This document shows, piece after piece, positions 1 to 9,164 of a DNA stretch of 64,000 nucleotides. The stretch is from Methanogenium marinum. GTDB lineage: Archaea > Halobacteriota > Methanomicrobia > Methanomicrobiales > Methanomicrobiaceae. The notes below the pieces were generated by a model. That model was not told the DNA's origin. It did no database searches and saw only the letters and a program-made list of their open reading frames with translations. A program made the position numbers and the translations under genes. The stretch's first letter is position 1. The number at the start of each line of letters is the position of its first letter. The stretch spans positions 1,683,276 through 1,747,275 of the forward strand of contig NZ_JAKELO010000002.1 of NCBI RefSeq assembly GCF_028912405.1, written 5' to 3'.

Positions 1-1
1 C

Positions 2-214
2 ACGCACATCCGTCTCATGACACCGTTTGTGAATATGTCCAAAACGGAAATTCTGAAACAGGGATTTGCCCTTGGTGTGCCGTATGAAGATACATGGTCG
101 TGCTATCGGTCCGGTGCACCTGCCTGTGGTACCTGTGATTCCTGTCATTATCGTCTGGCGGCATTCCGGGAGGTAGGGAGGGAAGACCCGATTCCGTATG
201 AGGTGCGGGAATGA
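2..214 (+). CDS. queC: 7-cyano-7-deazaguanine synthase QueC, C-terminal end (partial)
   Basis: This is the last 70 codons of a gene that starts before the window. The family makes preQ0 from carboxy-deazaguanine, ammonia and ATP, the precursor of archaeosine in archaeal tRNA. What is visible is the typical C-terminal end: TWSCYRSG followed by CGTCDSC, the zinc-binding cysteine cluster of QueC, then the helix RLAAFREVG. Its stop codon overlaps the ATG of the downstream Nudix gene (ATGA), so the two are probably co-transcribed. The ATP-binding N-terminal part is outside the window. The family call rests on the Cys cluster and its spacing. Confidence 0.8.
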   Translation, partial: THIRLMTPFVNMSKTEILKQGFALGVPYEDTWSCYRSGAPACGTCDSCHYRLAAFREVGREDPIPYEVRE

Positions 215-729
215 GCGGGACACCAATCCCCGGGAAAAAGAAGATCACGCTGGAGACCATCTCTGTCACCCTGCCGTCTGGTGTGGTGAAGGAACGGCGG
301 GTTGTCCATCCCGGGCATGCGGTTGCAATGTTGCCCATTGAAGGAGATTTCTGTTATCTGGAACGGCAGTATCGCTTTGCTGTTGGTGAGTGGATTTATG
401 AAGTTCCCGCGGGTACAATTGACCCCGGTGAAACACCTGAGGAAACCGCCTTCCGCGAACTGATTGAAGAGACCGGAATGGCGGCAGATACGCTCATTTC
501 CCGTGGGAAAATATACCCGGCACCAGGATACACAGATGAGGTAATCTACCTCTTTGAGGCCCGTGATCTCTCTGCGTCTGACGCGTATGGGATGGATGAG
601 GACGAACAGATTGAAGTGGTCAAAGTCTCCCTCCGTGAGATGGAGGAGATGATTCTGGACGGCCGCATTATCGATGCAAAGACCATCTGCCTTGCCTATC
701 ATTATTTCCGCGGGCAGACAAAGTCATGA
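211..729 (+). CDS. Nudix hydrolase, ADP-ribose pyrophosphatase-like
   Basis: A 172-residue Nudix protein. The Nudix box is complete: a Gly (GTIDPGE), seven residues, then RELIEETGM, giving the metal-binding REXXEE core. Upstream of it, [18 protein letters not shown] matches the ADP-sugar pyrophosphatase branch, which hydrolyses ADP-ribose and related nucleoside diphosphate sugars. The length is normal for that branch. It overlaps queC upstream and the lipoprotein hydrolase downstream by 4 bases each (ATGA), so the three genes look like one transcript. Substrate cannot be fixed from sequence alone; the fold and hydrolase class are secure. Confidence 0.85.
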   Translation: MSGTPIPGKKKITLETISVTLPSGVVKERRVVHPGHAVAMLPIEGDFCYLERQYRFAVGEWIYEVPAGTIDPGETPEETAFRELIEETGMAADTLISRGKIYPAPGYTDEVIYLFEARDLSASDAYGMDEDEQIEVVKVSLREMEEMILDGRIIDAKTICLAYHYFRGQTKS

Positions 730-1601
730 AATGGACGGTGCTCCTTCTTTTCTGTGTGACTGCTGTGGTTCTGGGGGCGGGATGTACCTCCCCTGGCGCA
801 AAAGAGACAGTGCCTCTTTATTCCCTTGATGATACAGGAGCCCTTTCCATCGTGGGTATCACATCTGTTTATGAAGAGTCTCCATCAGAGATTTCTCCAA
901 AAAATGGAAGTGTGGTGCTCTCCCGTTTGATCTTCTCAGATAATTATGGCAATGTCCATGCGATCCTTGCTGCTCCGGCCCACCCGGTGGCAGCGGTTGT
1001 GATGGTGCCGGGCGCGGGAGTCGCAGCTACAGCACACCAGGAGCGTGCTGTCACCTATGCAGAGAGAGGTATTGCGATGGTGGTCCTTGATCTGCGAGGC
1101 AATGGTGGTGAGACGACCGGGCATACTGATGGTCTGAGTGGGGATCTCCGTCGGTTCACCTCTGGTACCACCCCCCAGTGGTATCTGACCATCGGTGATA
1201 TTATGGCAGCAAGGATGATGCTCACCGAACGGTTCGGTGTCCCCGTGTATATCATAGGATCATCAAATGGTGGAATGACGGGTGCGGTTGCAGCATCCAT
1301 TGACTCCGGTGATTCCGGATATTTTGGTGTTTCAACATCTGGCATATCTGCTGGAGATGATGCTTCTCAGGATGTTTTGTCCTTTGTCAGATCAGTTGAC
1401 CCCGGTGCATATGTAGCAGGGATTTCCCCGGACCCGGTGTGGTTGTTTCACTCCCCGTCAGATTCAGTTATCCCATATCAAAAGGGTCTGTCTCTCTTTA
1501 ATGCAGCAGAAGATCCGAAGAATTTTGAATCATTCAATGGCACCCATGGGATCACTCCTGAGGTTGATACCATGATCACCGGTGCTATACTCACCTTTTA
1601 A
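726..1601 (+). CDS. Secreted lipoprotein of the alpha/beta hydrolase fold
   Basis: 291 residues. The N-terminus is a signal peptide ending in a lipobox (VVLGAGC, Cys20), so the protein is probably lipid-anchored outside the cell. The body reads as an alpha/beta hydrolase: a strand followed by VMVPGAGVAATAHQ (oxyanion region), DLRGNG, a nucleophile elbow GSSNGG near residue 178, an acidic strand WLFHSPSDSVIP, and a late His in FNGTHG. These give a plausible Ser-Asp-His triad. The substrate is unknown; an esterase or peptidase of the dienelactone-hydrolase type is possible. It is translationally coupled to the Nudix gene through an ATGA overlap. Confidence 0.7.
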   Translation: MKWTVLLLFCVTAVVLGAGCTSPGAKETVPLYSLDDTGALSIVGITSVYEESPSEISPKNGSVVLSRLIFSDNYGNVHAILAAPAHPVAAVVMVPGAGVAATAHQERAVTYAERGIAMVVLDLRGNGGETTGHTDGLSGDLRRFTSGTTPQWYLTIGDIMAARMMLTERFGVPVYIIGSSNGGMTGAVAASIDSGDSGYFGVSTSGISAGDDASQDVLSFVRSVDPGAYVAGISPDPVWLFHSPSDSVIPYQKGLSLFNAAEDPKNFESFNGTHGITPEVDTMITGAILTF

Positions 1602-1655
1602 TGTTTCTGAAAGAGAATTATAGTAACAATTTGCCACCCGGAGGCATACCCAAGC

Positions 1656-2927
1656 ATGGCAGAAGAAGTGGAGATGGACAGCGCCCGAAAGCGCTATGAG
1701 TTTAAAAAGACCCTCGAACGGCTGAGGCAGAAAGAGGGCAGCGGAACCGAACTGATAACAATATACATTCCCCCGGATAAACAGATTTATGATGTCACAT
1801 CTCAATTGAGGGACGAATTTGGGCAGTGTTCCAATATTAAGAGTAAGCAGACACGATCAAATGTTCAGAGTGCCATCTCCTCGATTCTCTCGCGCCTGAA
1901 ATATTATAATAGGCCACCGGAGAGGGGCCTTGCCATCTTCTGCGGGGCTATCAAGATCGGCGGTGATCGTACAGATCTTGAATGCACCATCATTGAACCC
2001 CCTGATATCGTACCGCTCTATATGTACCGGTGCTCATCGCGCTTTGAACTTGAGCCGATGGAACAGATGCTTGTGGAGAAGGAAGTTTATGGGCTTCTGG
2101 TTCTCGACCGTCGTGAATCGTATCTCGGATTTTTGCGCGGAAACCGTATCGAGCCCATTTCCGGTGTGACATCCACAGTACCCGGGAAACAGCGAAAAGG
2201 TGGTCAGTCAGCTATGCGTTTCCAGCGTCTCCGCCTGATTGCTATCAATGAATTCTACAAGAAGATCGCTGACCGGGCGACTGATGTCTTCATGGCAGAA
2301 CCGGACTTCTATAACCGGTTCAAGGGAGTCCTTATTGGTGGTCCCACGCCCACAAAAGATGAGTTTGCCAGCGGCGGATACCTCCATCACGAACTCCAGA
2401 AACGGGTCATCGGTCTCTTTGATGTGTCATACACAAATGAGTCAGGCCTTAGTGAACTGGTAGATAACGCGCATGAGGCACTCCGCGGTGTCGAGGTGAT
2501 GAAGGAGAAGTCTGTTATGGACCGGTTTTTAAAGGAACTGATCAAAGACGAGAGTGCTTCCGCTTATGGTGAGGAATCTGTGAGAAAGAACCTTGAAATT
2601 GGTGCGGTTGATACACTTCTTCTCTCTGAGACTCTCCGCAATGTACGCCTCCGTATCCGGTGTCAGAGCTGTGATTATGAAAAGGAAGAGACGGTGCAGA
2701 TTGATCCGGGGAAATCTGTAAAGGACATTCCCCTTGGAAATTGCCCTACCTGCACTGCACCCCTCTACCTTGAGGAAGAGACCGACATCATTGATGAACT
2801 GACTGAACTTGCTGATTCAACTTCGACGAAAGTAATGATAATATCCGATGATTTTGAAGAAGGATCAATCCTCTTCAATGCGTTTGGCGGGATTGCAGCA
2901 ATACTGCGATACAAGACAGGATACTAA
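1656..2927 (+). CDS. prf1: Peptide chain release factor aRF1
   Basis: 423 residues, the standard archaeal/eukaryotic class-1 release factor length. It reads all three stop codons and triggers peptidyl-tRNA hydrolysis on the ribosome. The stop-codon recognition motif NIKS is at residues 60-63, and the catalytic GGQ loop (KGGQSAMRFQRLR) is at 182-184. The C-terminal domain carries a zinc-finger-like CQSCDYEKEE ... CPTC pair. A GGAGG Shine-Dalgarno sequence lies about 12 bases before the ATG. argS follows two bases after the stop, making a translation-gene operon. No anomaly is seen. Confidence 0.95.
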   Translation: MAEEVEMDSARKRYEFKKTLERLRQKEGSGTELITIYIPPDKQIYDVTSQLRDEFGQCSNIKSKQTRSNVQSAISSILSRLKYYNRPPERGLAIFCGAIKIGGDRTDLECTIIEPPDIVPLYMYRCSSRFELEPMEQMLVEKEVYGLLVLDRRESYLGFLRGNRIEPISGVTSTVPGKQRKGGQSAMRFQRLRLIAINEFYKKIADRATDVFMAEPDFYNRFKGVLIGGPTPTKDEFASGGYLHHELQKRVIGLFDVSYTNESGLSELVDNAHEALRGVEVMKEKSVMDRFLKELIKDESASAYGEESVRKNLEIGAVDTLLLSETLRNVRLRIRCQSCDYEKEETVQIDPGKSVKDIPLGNCPTCTAPLYLEEETDIIDELTELADSTSTKVMIISDDFEEGSILFNAFGGIAAILRYKTGY

Positions 2928-2929
2928 TA

Positions 2930-4594
2930 ATGTACCAGGAAGCATACCAGGCTGTTGAAACAGCCCTGAAAGACGCAACAGGAGTAGCAGACGTGCTCCT
3001 TGGTGATGGCGGCGACCATGCTGACCTTGCGTCAACCGTTGCCTTTGCACTCGCAAAGACAGAGAAGAAGAGCCCTGTGATGATTGCAGGGGATATAACA
3101 AAATCAATATCAGATAAGCTGGCTTCTGCAGGCATCACTGTTTCCACAACAGGACCGTATATCAACTTTGTTTTTGGGAATGCGTATGTTGCAGGTGTGG
3201 TTGAAGCGGCGTCTCATCCGGACTACGGGCGCCTGCCTGACGTTTCGGGCAGGGTCTGTATAGAACATACCTCGGCAAACCCCAACGGGCCACTGCATGT
3301 GGGTCATATCAGAAATTCGGTCATTGGAGATACTCTTTCACGGGTTTTCCGGAAAGCAGGGTATGACATCGATGTCCAGTATTATCTGAACGATATGGGT
3401 CGTCAGATTGCAATCGTCTCCTGGGGATTTGATTTTCTTGATATTCCACAGAATCAAGGCGAGAAGGACGACCATTATGTTGCCCGTGTTTATGTTGCGG
3501 CAAACCGTGCCCTTGAGGCAGATCCCTCAATAAAAGAAGAAATCGACCGGCGCATGGGCCTTATTGAACAGGGAGATCCCGAAACAGTGGAGAAGTTCCG
3601 CCGGGCGGTATCTCTCTGTGCAGAGGGGATAAAGGTCACACTCAACCGCCTCAATAGTCCCCACGACCAGTTTGTCTGGGAGTCAGGATTTGTTCAGGAC
3701 GGTTCGATGGTAAAAATTCTTGACCGGGTGGAGGCCCTTCCCGAGTCATCCCATAATGATATTCTCACCGTTGACCTCACGGAATTTGGGTTTGAAAAAG
3801 AGTATGTGCTGCGGCGTTCAGACGGAACAAGTGTGTATGCTGCCCGTGATCTTGCCTATCATGCATGGAAAGGCGAAAACTTTGAACGATTCATAGATGT
3901 GCTGGGAGCTGACCACAAACTAATCGGTGCCCAGTTGCAGGCGACAATGAAACTCCTTGGTGAAAAAGCACCCGAGATAGTATTCTTTGAGTTTGTAAGC
4001 CTCCCGGAAGGCTCTATGAGTACCCGTGCCGGTAAGTTCATCTCTGCTGATGAACTCCTCGATGAGGTGACCAAAAAGGCGTTTGATGAGGTGACGAGCC
4101 GCCGGTCTGAACTCCCTGAAGAGGAACGCCGGGCCATTGCTGCATCGGTCGCTGTCGGGGCGGTCCGTTATGATATTGTCCGTGTCTCACAAGAGAAAAG
4201 CACGGTATTCGACTGGAAGCAGGCGCTTGACTTTGAACGTCAGAGTGCCCCTTATATTCAGTATTCTCATGCACGGGCCTGTTCCATCCTGGAAAAAGCG
4301 GGAGAGTTCACTCCTTCATATACATTATCCACAGAATCTGAGATCGCCCTTGCCAAACACATCGGCCTCTTCCCTGATGTTTTGCAGACTGTGATGGCTG
4401 AACTCCGCCCGCATCACCTTGCAATATATGCCCGTGACCTTGCGGATCTCTTTAATGTGTTTTACCATGCTGACCCGGTCCTCAAGGCAGAGGCGGGAGT
4501 ACGGGATGCCCGGCTGACTCTTGTCCGGGCGGCACAGAATACCCTGAGCGAAGTGCTCCAAACCCTTGGTATCGATGCAATCAGAAGCATGTAG
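2930..4594 (+). CDS. argS: Arginyl-tRNA synthetase
   Basis: 554 residues, a class I aminoacyl-tRNA synthetase that charges tRNA-Arg. The N-terminal Add-1 domain occupies about the first 100 residues. The HIGH-type signature is HTSANPNGPLHVGHIRN (HVGH at 123-126), the exact ArgRS form. A KMSKS-equivalent loop reads GSMSTRAGKF. The C-terminal anticodon-binding helical domain starts at about QYSHARACSILEKAGE. It begins two bases after prf1 and its 3' end overlaps the taw1 start by 20 bases, suggesting one transcript of translation genes. Intact and of normal length. Confidence 0.95.
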   Translation: MYQEAYQAVETALKDATGVADVLLGDGGDHADLASTVAFALAKTEKKSPVMIAGDITKSISDKLASAGITVSTTGPYINFVFGNAYVAGVVEAASHPDYGRLPDVSGRVCIEHTSANPNGPLHVGHIRNSVIGDTLSRVFRKAGYDIDVQYYLNDMGRQIAIVSWGFDFLDIPQNQGEKDDHYVARVYVAANRALEADPSIKEEIDRRMGLIEQGDPETVEKFRRAVSLCAEGIKVTLNRLNSPHDQFVWESGFVQDGSMVKILDRVEALPESSHNDILTVDLTEFGFEKEYVLRRSDGTSVYAARDLAYHAWKGENFERFIDVLGADHKLIGAQLQATMKLLGEKAPEIVFFEFVSLPEGSMSTRAGKFISADELLDEVTKKAFDEVTSRRSELPEEERRAIAASVAVGAVRYDIVRVSQEKSTVFDWKQALDFERQSAPYIQYSHARACSILEKAGEFTPSYTLSTESEIALAKHIGLFPDVLQTVMAELRPHHLAIYARDLADLFNVFYHADPVLKAEAGVRDARLTLVRAAQNTLSEVLQTLGIDAIRSM

Positions 4595-5474
4595 GGCCCT
4601 CATAAAACAGGGCTATCAGTTTTTTTCACCCCGTTCTTCTGCGGCTCTCAAGCCGTGTATGTGGAATAAACGGACTCTGCGTGGCGGGGATATGTGTTAC
4701 AAGGCACAGTTCTATGGCATTAGTAGCCACCGCTGTGTCCAGATGACTCCGACTCTTAAATGCAACCAGCGCTGCCTCTTCTGCTGGCGGTCTATGGAGT
4801 ATGAAGTGGTTGAAGAGGAAGAGTGCCCTCCGGAGGTCATCATGGATCGTCTGCACCCTCTCCAGAAGAAGGCTCTTGCCGGATATAATCCGGTTGCAAA
4901 CAGTGCGATTGAACCGAAACTCTGGGAAGAGGCCCTCGCGCCTGACATGGCAGCAGTTTCACTATCCGGTGAACCCACGCTTTATTCACAGTTGCCGCGT
5001 CTCTTTGACCTTTTGAATGATGCCGGTTTCACCACGTTTCTGGTCACAAACGGCACCCGCCCTGAGATGGTCAAAAAATGCAGTCCGTATCAGACCTATG
5101 TCTCACTGGATGGTCCTGATGAGGAGACATACCAGCGTGTCTGCCGGCCCATGGAGGACTCCTGGGAACAGGTATTGGAAACTCTCTCCCTTTTGGGGAG
5201 CAGGCGGTCTGCGATACGCATAACTGTCGTAAAAGGGCTCAATGATATCAGCCCGGAGGGGTATGCCCGCCTGATTCAGGATGCCGGGCCCCTTTATGTT
5301 GAGGTGAAGGGATACATGTATCTTGGCTACTCACGTAACCGTCTTACCCGTGCGCATATGCCATCCCACGAGTATGTGGCGGCGTTTGCAAACGAAATCA
5401 CGAAATACTGTGATTACGAAGTCCATGATGAAAGCCCGGTATCCCGGGTGGTTTGTCTTACACGCGGTGATTAA
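4575..5474 (+). CDS. taw1: 4-demethylwyosine synthase (TYW1/Taw1), radical SAM
   Basis: 299 residues from the chosen ATG. The enzyme builds the tricyclic imidazopurine of wyosine at G37 of tRNA-Phe from m1G and pyruvate. The radical SAM cluster CxxxCxxC is Cys63, Cys67 and Cys70 ([11 protein letters not shown]). Three further cysteines at 28, 41 and 54 have the spacing of the second 4Fe-4S cluster of archaeal TYW1. [16 protein letters not shown] is another family block. A TTG three codons earlier is possible, but the ATG at 4575 fits the family N-terminus (ALIKQGYQ). It overlaps argS by 20 bases and is followed directly by sepS. Confidence 0.93.
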   Translation: MQSEACRALIKQGYQFFSPRSSAALKPCMWNKRTLRGGDMCYKAQFYGISSHRCVQMTPTLKCNQRCLFCWRSMEYEVVEEEECPPEVIMDRLHPLQKKALAGYNPVANSAIEPKLWEEALAPDMAAVSLSGEPTLYSQLPRLFDLLNDAGFTTFLVTNGTRPEMVKKCSPYQTYVSLDGPDEETYQRVCRPMEDSWEQVLETLSLLGSRRSAIRITVVKGLNDISPEGYARLIQDAGPLYVEVKGYMYLGYSRNRLTRAHMPSHEYVAAFANEITKYCDYEVHDESPVSRVVCLTRGD

Positions 5475-5475
5475 A

Positions 5476-7059
5476 ATGAAATTTGATCCAGATGAATACC
5501 GGGAATTAGCACGTACTGACTTTGAACATGCATGGAATAAAGGACCTGAAATTTTGGATCCGGTTGGGGCAGACAACAAATACCCGCGGTACAGATACAA
5601 ATCTGCCCGCCGCCACCCAATTGCAGAAACAATCTCACGCCTGCGGGAAGCCTATCTCTCGATTGGGTTTGATGAAGCACGGGTTCCCCTTTTTATCGAT
5701 GAAAAAGATGTATACCGCCAGTTTGGACCAGAAGCATCTGCGGTTCTTGACCGTGTCTTCTATCTTGGTGGTCTGCCGCGTCCGAATGTGGGCATAGGGA
5801 AGGAACGTATTTCCCAGATTGAGGCAATCCTCGGCAAAAGTCTGGGTGAAGAGGGAGAAGAGCATCTCCGTGAGACTCTGCATGCATACAAAAAAGCGGA
5901 GGTGGACGGCGATGAACTCACCTATGAACTTGCAAAGGTACTTGACTGTGACGATGCCCTTGTTGTGCGTATGATGGATGAGGTCTTCCCTGAGTTCCGT
6001 GCATTGGTGCCGGAGTCTTCCCGGACCACTCTGCGTTCGCACATGACTTCCGGCTGGTTCCTTTCTTTAGGGGCTATGTGGGACCGTCTGCCCCTTCCCA
6101 TTCGCCAGTTTTCCATCGATCGCTGTTTTAGGCGGGAACAGGAGGAGGGGCCGACCCGCCTGATGACCTATCACTCTGCTTCATGTATTGTTGCAGGTGA
6201 GCATGTGACCGTTGAAGATGGCAAAGCCGTTGTTGCAGCCCTTCTGGGAGCATTTGGGTTTGAGAACTTCGAATTCCGGCCCGATGAGAAGCGCTCTAAA
6301 TATTATATTCCTGACACCCAGACCGAAGTGTATGCCCGTCATCCCGTGCATGGCTGGGTGGAAGTTGCCACATTTGGCATGTACTCCCCCTCTGCTCTTG
6401 CTGAATACGGGGTCGGTGTTCCGGTGATGAACCTCGGGTTCGGGGTGGAACGTCTTGCAATGATTGAGTATCAGGCAGATGATGTCCGCCAGCTCACCCA
6501 TCCGCAATTTTTCCCTCCGGTATTTTCCGATTCAGACCTTGCAGCAGGCATCGGCCTGCGGGAAACCCCGAAGACGACACCGGGCATTCTTATGGCAGAG
6601 GCAATTTTAAAGGCCGCAACTGTCCATGCAAAGGAAGAGAGTCCCTGTTCATTTGAGGCATGGGACGGGGAATGCTGTGGGACAAAGATTCGTGTCTTTG
6701 TCGAAGAAGATGAAGAGAACTCACGTCTCTGTGGCCCGGCGGTCTTCAATGACATCTATGTCGAAGATGGCAAAATCCTCGGTGTGCCGGATACGAAAAA
6801 GTTTGCCAAGGTGAGAGAGAATGGTGCTTCTGCCGGCATTTCGTACCTTGAAGCAGTGGCAAACCTTGCTGCAGCACGTATCGAGGAAGCGGCCTGTTCC
6901 GGGGAAAGCATCCGGGTGCAGGTAAAGATGGCAAAAATTCCGTCTGATGTGAATCTAAAAATTGAGAATCATGTGATGCGGACAATCAATGACAATAACA
7001 AGAAGATTGATGTCCGGGGTCCGGTCTTTGTTACGGTAAGAAGTGTACTGGACGTATAA
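5476..7059 (+). CDS. sepS: O-phosphoseryl-tRNA(Cys) synthetase (SepRS)
   Basis: 527 residues. SepRS charges tRNA-Cys with O-phosphoserine; SepCysS then converts it to Cys-tRNA. This is the indirect cysteine route typical of methanogens. It is a class II synthetase with clear family blocks: [46 protein letters not shown] (class II motif 2), LMTYHSASC and [12 protein letters not shown] (motif 3). The open frame extends upstream inside taw1, but the ATG at 5476 fits the known N-terminus ([20 protein letters not shown]) and has GGTGAT just before it. Only one base separates it from the taw1 stop. No SepCysS gene is in the window. Confidence 0.95.
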   Translation: MKFDPDEYRELARTDFEHAWNKGPEILDPVGADNKYPRYRYKSARRHPIAETISRLREAYLSIGFDEARVPLFIDEKDVYRQFGPEASAVLDRVFYLGGLPRPNVGIGKERISQIEAILGKSLGEEGEEHLRETLHAYKKAEVDGDELTYELAKVLDCDDALVVRMMDEVFPEFRALVPESSRTTLRSHMTSGWFLSLGAMWDRLPLPIRQFSIDRCFRREQEEGPTRLMTYHSASCIVAGEHVTVEDGKAVVAALLGAFGFENFEFRPDEKRSKYYIPDTQTEVYARHPVHGWVEVATFGMYSPSALAEYGVGVPVMNLGFGVERLAMIEYQADDVRQLTHPQFFPPVFSDSDLAAGIGLRETPKTTPGILMAEAILKAATVHAKEESPCSFEAWDGECCGTKIRVFVEEDEENSRLCGPAVFNDIYVEDGKILGVPDTKKFAKVRENGASAGISYLEAVANLAAARIEEAACSGESIRVQVKMAKIPSDVNLKIENHVMRTINDNNKKIDVRGPVFVTVRSVLDV

Positions 7060-7077
7060 TCCGGATTACATTCACGT

Positions 7078-7095
7078 TCTTATTTTCTTTTTTTC
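7078..7095 (+). terminator. T-rich terminator after sepS
   Basis: An oligo-T tract (TTCTTATTTTCTTTTTTT) begins 18 bases after the sepS stop. Runs of T on the coding strand are the usual archaeal termination signal. It lies before a convergent minus-strand gene, as expected at the end of the prf1-argS-taw1-sepS operon. No strong hairpin is needed or evident. Confidence 0.5.
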
Positions 7096-7262
7096 AGGAT
7101 TTGTGAGGTCCTTTTGGCGTCGTGATGTATTGTATGAGACAATATGAAATATATTAGGCCATTCTTGACTGAAAAAATCATTTTTTGAAACCCTTTGGGT
7201 AGCTTAAAGGGTTCATTCTGAGCTTTCAGGAGTTTTTTATGCTGTCCAGAAAGTCAGCCCTC

Positions 7263-8153
7263 TCAGGGCAGTGGACTCAGGTACGGTATTTCAAGTGACG
7301 AATGGTCCAGAGGATAACGGAATACCTTCTCTTCTCTGAGGGGGTCGCGGAGCAAAATACTGCCTCCACGGCGTTCTGCTGTGACAATATATGAGTGGTA
7401 ATAGAGCCGCTTTACCTCCGGCAGCATGGCGATGCTCGCCAGTTCATCTGGTGTGATATTTGTATATTTCCGGTACAGGGTTTCCCCGCCTGTGCCGTGC
7501 CGGATGTCATACGGCTGAACAGCAAAGGAATTGTCTGTTTCAACAATGGTGATCCAGTGAACGGGATTCATGGTGGGAATGGCCCTCCCTTCTGTCTCTG
7601 TGTTTGCATATGCAGCAATTCCTGCGTAAATAAGGATTATTGCAAGAAATACGATCATATATGCCTGATAATGTCCAATTCCCACCCGCCCGGTAAGAAC
7701 GAGGGAAAGAAGGGCAAGGCTTGCAATCAGGATGGGAAGGGACGGGCCCGGAAAGATGCCAAGTGTGAATTTCTCTGTTGAAAAAGGCCAGATAAGTGGT
7801 ATGCCGGGGTAGGCAAGGTAGTCAAGGAAAATGTGCAGCATCGCACCCGCAAGAATGGCGAAACCTGCTATCAGAGTGACTCCTTCCGGGAAGAATTGTC
7901 CGAACCGTGAGATGCCGGAAAGGAATTTCAGGGCGATGAACGCCGCAAAGGAGAGGAAGGCTGCACCGGCAATACTGTGAGTGATGCCACCGTGGGTGAA
8001 TATGTAGTGAGACGGTTCATTATCCGGGAAAAAAAAGAATATTCCGTCAATATCAGGAATTACTGCACCTATGACTGCAAAGGGGACAAGGATGGCGTTT
8101 CCTGCAAGAAGGAGAGGGATGGCTATTGCAAAGGCATGAGTGAATGAGTCCAC
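7263..8153 (-). CDS. Membrane-bound metal-dependent hydrolase, DUF457/YdjM-like
   Basis: 296 residues. The start MDSFTHAFAIAIPLLLAGN, followed by PDIDGIFFFFPDNEPSHY and HGGITHSIAGAAF, is the pattern of the DUF457/YdjM family, integral membrane proteins with conserved His and Asp residues that may bind metal. About five to six membrane segments occupy the first 180 residues; the last about 120 residues form a soluble domain (from NPVHWITIVETDNSF to LEIPYLSP). Biochemical function is unknown. It stands alone, convergent with sepS and divergent from the TMEM175-like gene. The family is clear; the hydrolase name is only a prediction. Confidence 0.75.
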   Translation of the reverse strand: MDSFTHAFAIAIPLLLAGNAILVPFAVIGAVIPDIDGIFFFFPDNEPSHYIFTHGGITHSIAGAAFLSFAAFIALKFLSGISRFGQFFPEGVTLIAGFAILAGAMLHIFLDYLAYPGIPLIWPFSTEKFTLGIFPGPSLPILIASLALLSLVLTGRVGIGHYQAYMIVFLAIILIYAGIAAYANTETEGRAIPTMNPVHWITIVETDNSFAVQPYDIRHGTGGETLYRKYTNITPDELASIAMLPEVKRLYYHSYIVTAERRGGSILLRDPLREEKVFRYPLDHSSLEIPYLSPLP

Positions 8154-8323
8154 GGTCTGATTTCAGTTATCCTGATACTAAATGGTATTCAATGCGGTGA
8201 GTGGGGAAGGCCTCCTGCTGGTGGAAGAGGCCGCACCTGTGCTGTCCGGCTGCAGCTGCATCCGGGACTCAGAGTCATACGGCCGATGGTGAATCATCAC
8301 GTTTCTTATCATGCAGGATACAC

Positions 8324-8334
8324 AATATAAAAAG
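8324..8334 (+). promoter_or_regulatory. Candidate TATA box for the TMEM175-like gene
   Basis: AATATAAAAAG lies about 30 bases before the ATG at 8363, the distance expected for an archaeal TATA box driving a transcript with a very short leader. A GGCCTC...GAGGCC inverted repeat (8209-8214 and 8227-8232, 12-base loop) lies about 100 bases upstream of it; its role is unknown. Confidence 0.4.
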
Positions 8335-8362
8335 GCACACAAGGAATGAAAGGGACTCAGAT

Positions 8363-9007
8363 ATGAAGAGACCAGATATCAGCAAATTCACCAACCTTCT
8401 CGAAAAAAACCGGGTTGAAGCCCTTACTGACGGCATATATGCGATTGTTCTCACACTTTCCGTACTGATGATCGGAACCGGACTCTATTCAGGGTCGGTG
8501 GAGAGCAGCGCATTTTATCCTTCCCTTAGTGAAACAGTCCCCCAGTTATTCAATTATGCACTCTCGTTTTTTCTGCTCTCCATATTCTGGATTGTACACC
8601 ACCGGCAGATGAACAGAATTTCTCATGTCGACAGCATCTATATCTGGCTGAACCTGGTGAGCCTCTTTTTCATTACGCTTGTCCCGTTCACGACAAACCT
8701 GAACGATGACTTTTCCGAATATCCTCTGGCGGTTGCCATCTATGCGGGAAATATCATGCTCATCAGCCTTTCGTACACACTCAGCTGGGCTTATGCGACA
8801 CACGGCCGGCGGCTTCTGTCTGCTGATGTGCCGGACTCAGCCATCACCAATGGGATTCGCCGCGGCCTGCTGACGTCTGCGGTTTCTCTCATCGTCATCG
8901 GTGCAGCATATTTCATGGCATCAGAATGGGCGACAATATTCTATCTCCTGATACTGATCGTCGGTTTCATCATTAAAAAACCGGAAATAAAAGATAATTC
9001 TGTATAA
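8363..9007 (+). CDS. TMEM175/DUF1211 family membrane protein (putative K+ channel)
   Basis: 214 residues from the ATG at 8363; the frame runs upstream to 8201 but that part lacks family features. The protein opens with a soluble stretch and then NRVEALTDGIYAIVLTLSVL, the family signature (R-x3-FSD-like, here ALTD) at the start of transmembrane helix 1. Five more hydrophobic segments follow, including FALL-type HHRQMNRI after helix 3 and a final helix before KKPEIKD. Bacterial and archaeal members are potassium-selective channels without a classical selectivity filter; ion selectivity here is inferred. The Phe-Ser of the FSD motif is replaced by Leu-Thr. It is monocistronic. Confidence 0.75.
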   Translation: MKRPDISKFTNLLEKNRVEALTDGIYAIVLTLSVLMIGTGLYSGSVESSAFYPSLSETVPQLFNYALSFFLLSIFWIVHHRQMNRISHVDSIYIWLNLVSLFFITLVPFTTNLNDDFSEYPLAVAIYAGNIMLISLSYTLSWAYATHGRRLLSADVPDSAITNGIRRGLLTSAVSLIVIGAAYFMASEWATIFYLLILIVGFIIKKPEIKDNSV

Positions 9008-9024
9008 ATATGATATAATATCTG

Positions 9025-9031
9025 TTTTTTT
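9025..9031 (+). terminator. Short T-run terminator after the TMEM175-like gene
   Basis: A run of seven T follows the stop codon by 18 bases and precedes the mch promoter region. It is a plausible oligo-T terminator, but short. Confidence 0.3.
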
Positions 9032-9164
9032 ATGTGCGAATCAGGACAATTGCAACCTTAGGAAAGAGACGTCAGGCAAAGGTTTTGTCATCATTCATAT
9101 CTGCTGTTGCAATCCATGGATTTACGTCAGGAACAGACAAATGATGGTTTACGTGGATGGAAAA

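Noticed and set aside
148-702. Long minus-strand frame opposite the Nudix gene
   Set aside because: It is the shadow of a gene with a perfect Nudix box; the translated product has no family features.
4566-4574. TTG start for taw1 at 4566
   Set aside because: It adds only three residues (MVS) and has no better ribosome binding site than the ATG at 4575.
5323-5475. N-terminal extension of SepRS inside taw1
   Set aside because: The added residues overlap another gene in a different frame and do not match any SepRS N-terminus.
8201-8362. N-terminal extension of the TMEM175-like protein
   Set aside because: The extra 54 residues are polar and unlike the family, and the TATA box at 8324 lies inside the stretch.
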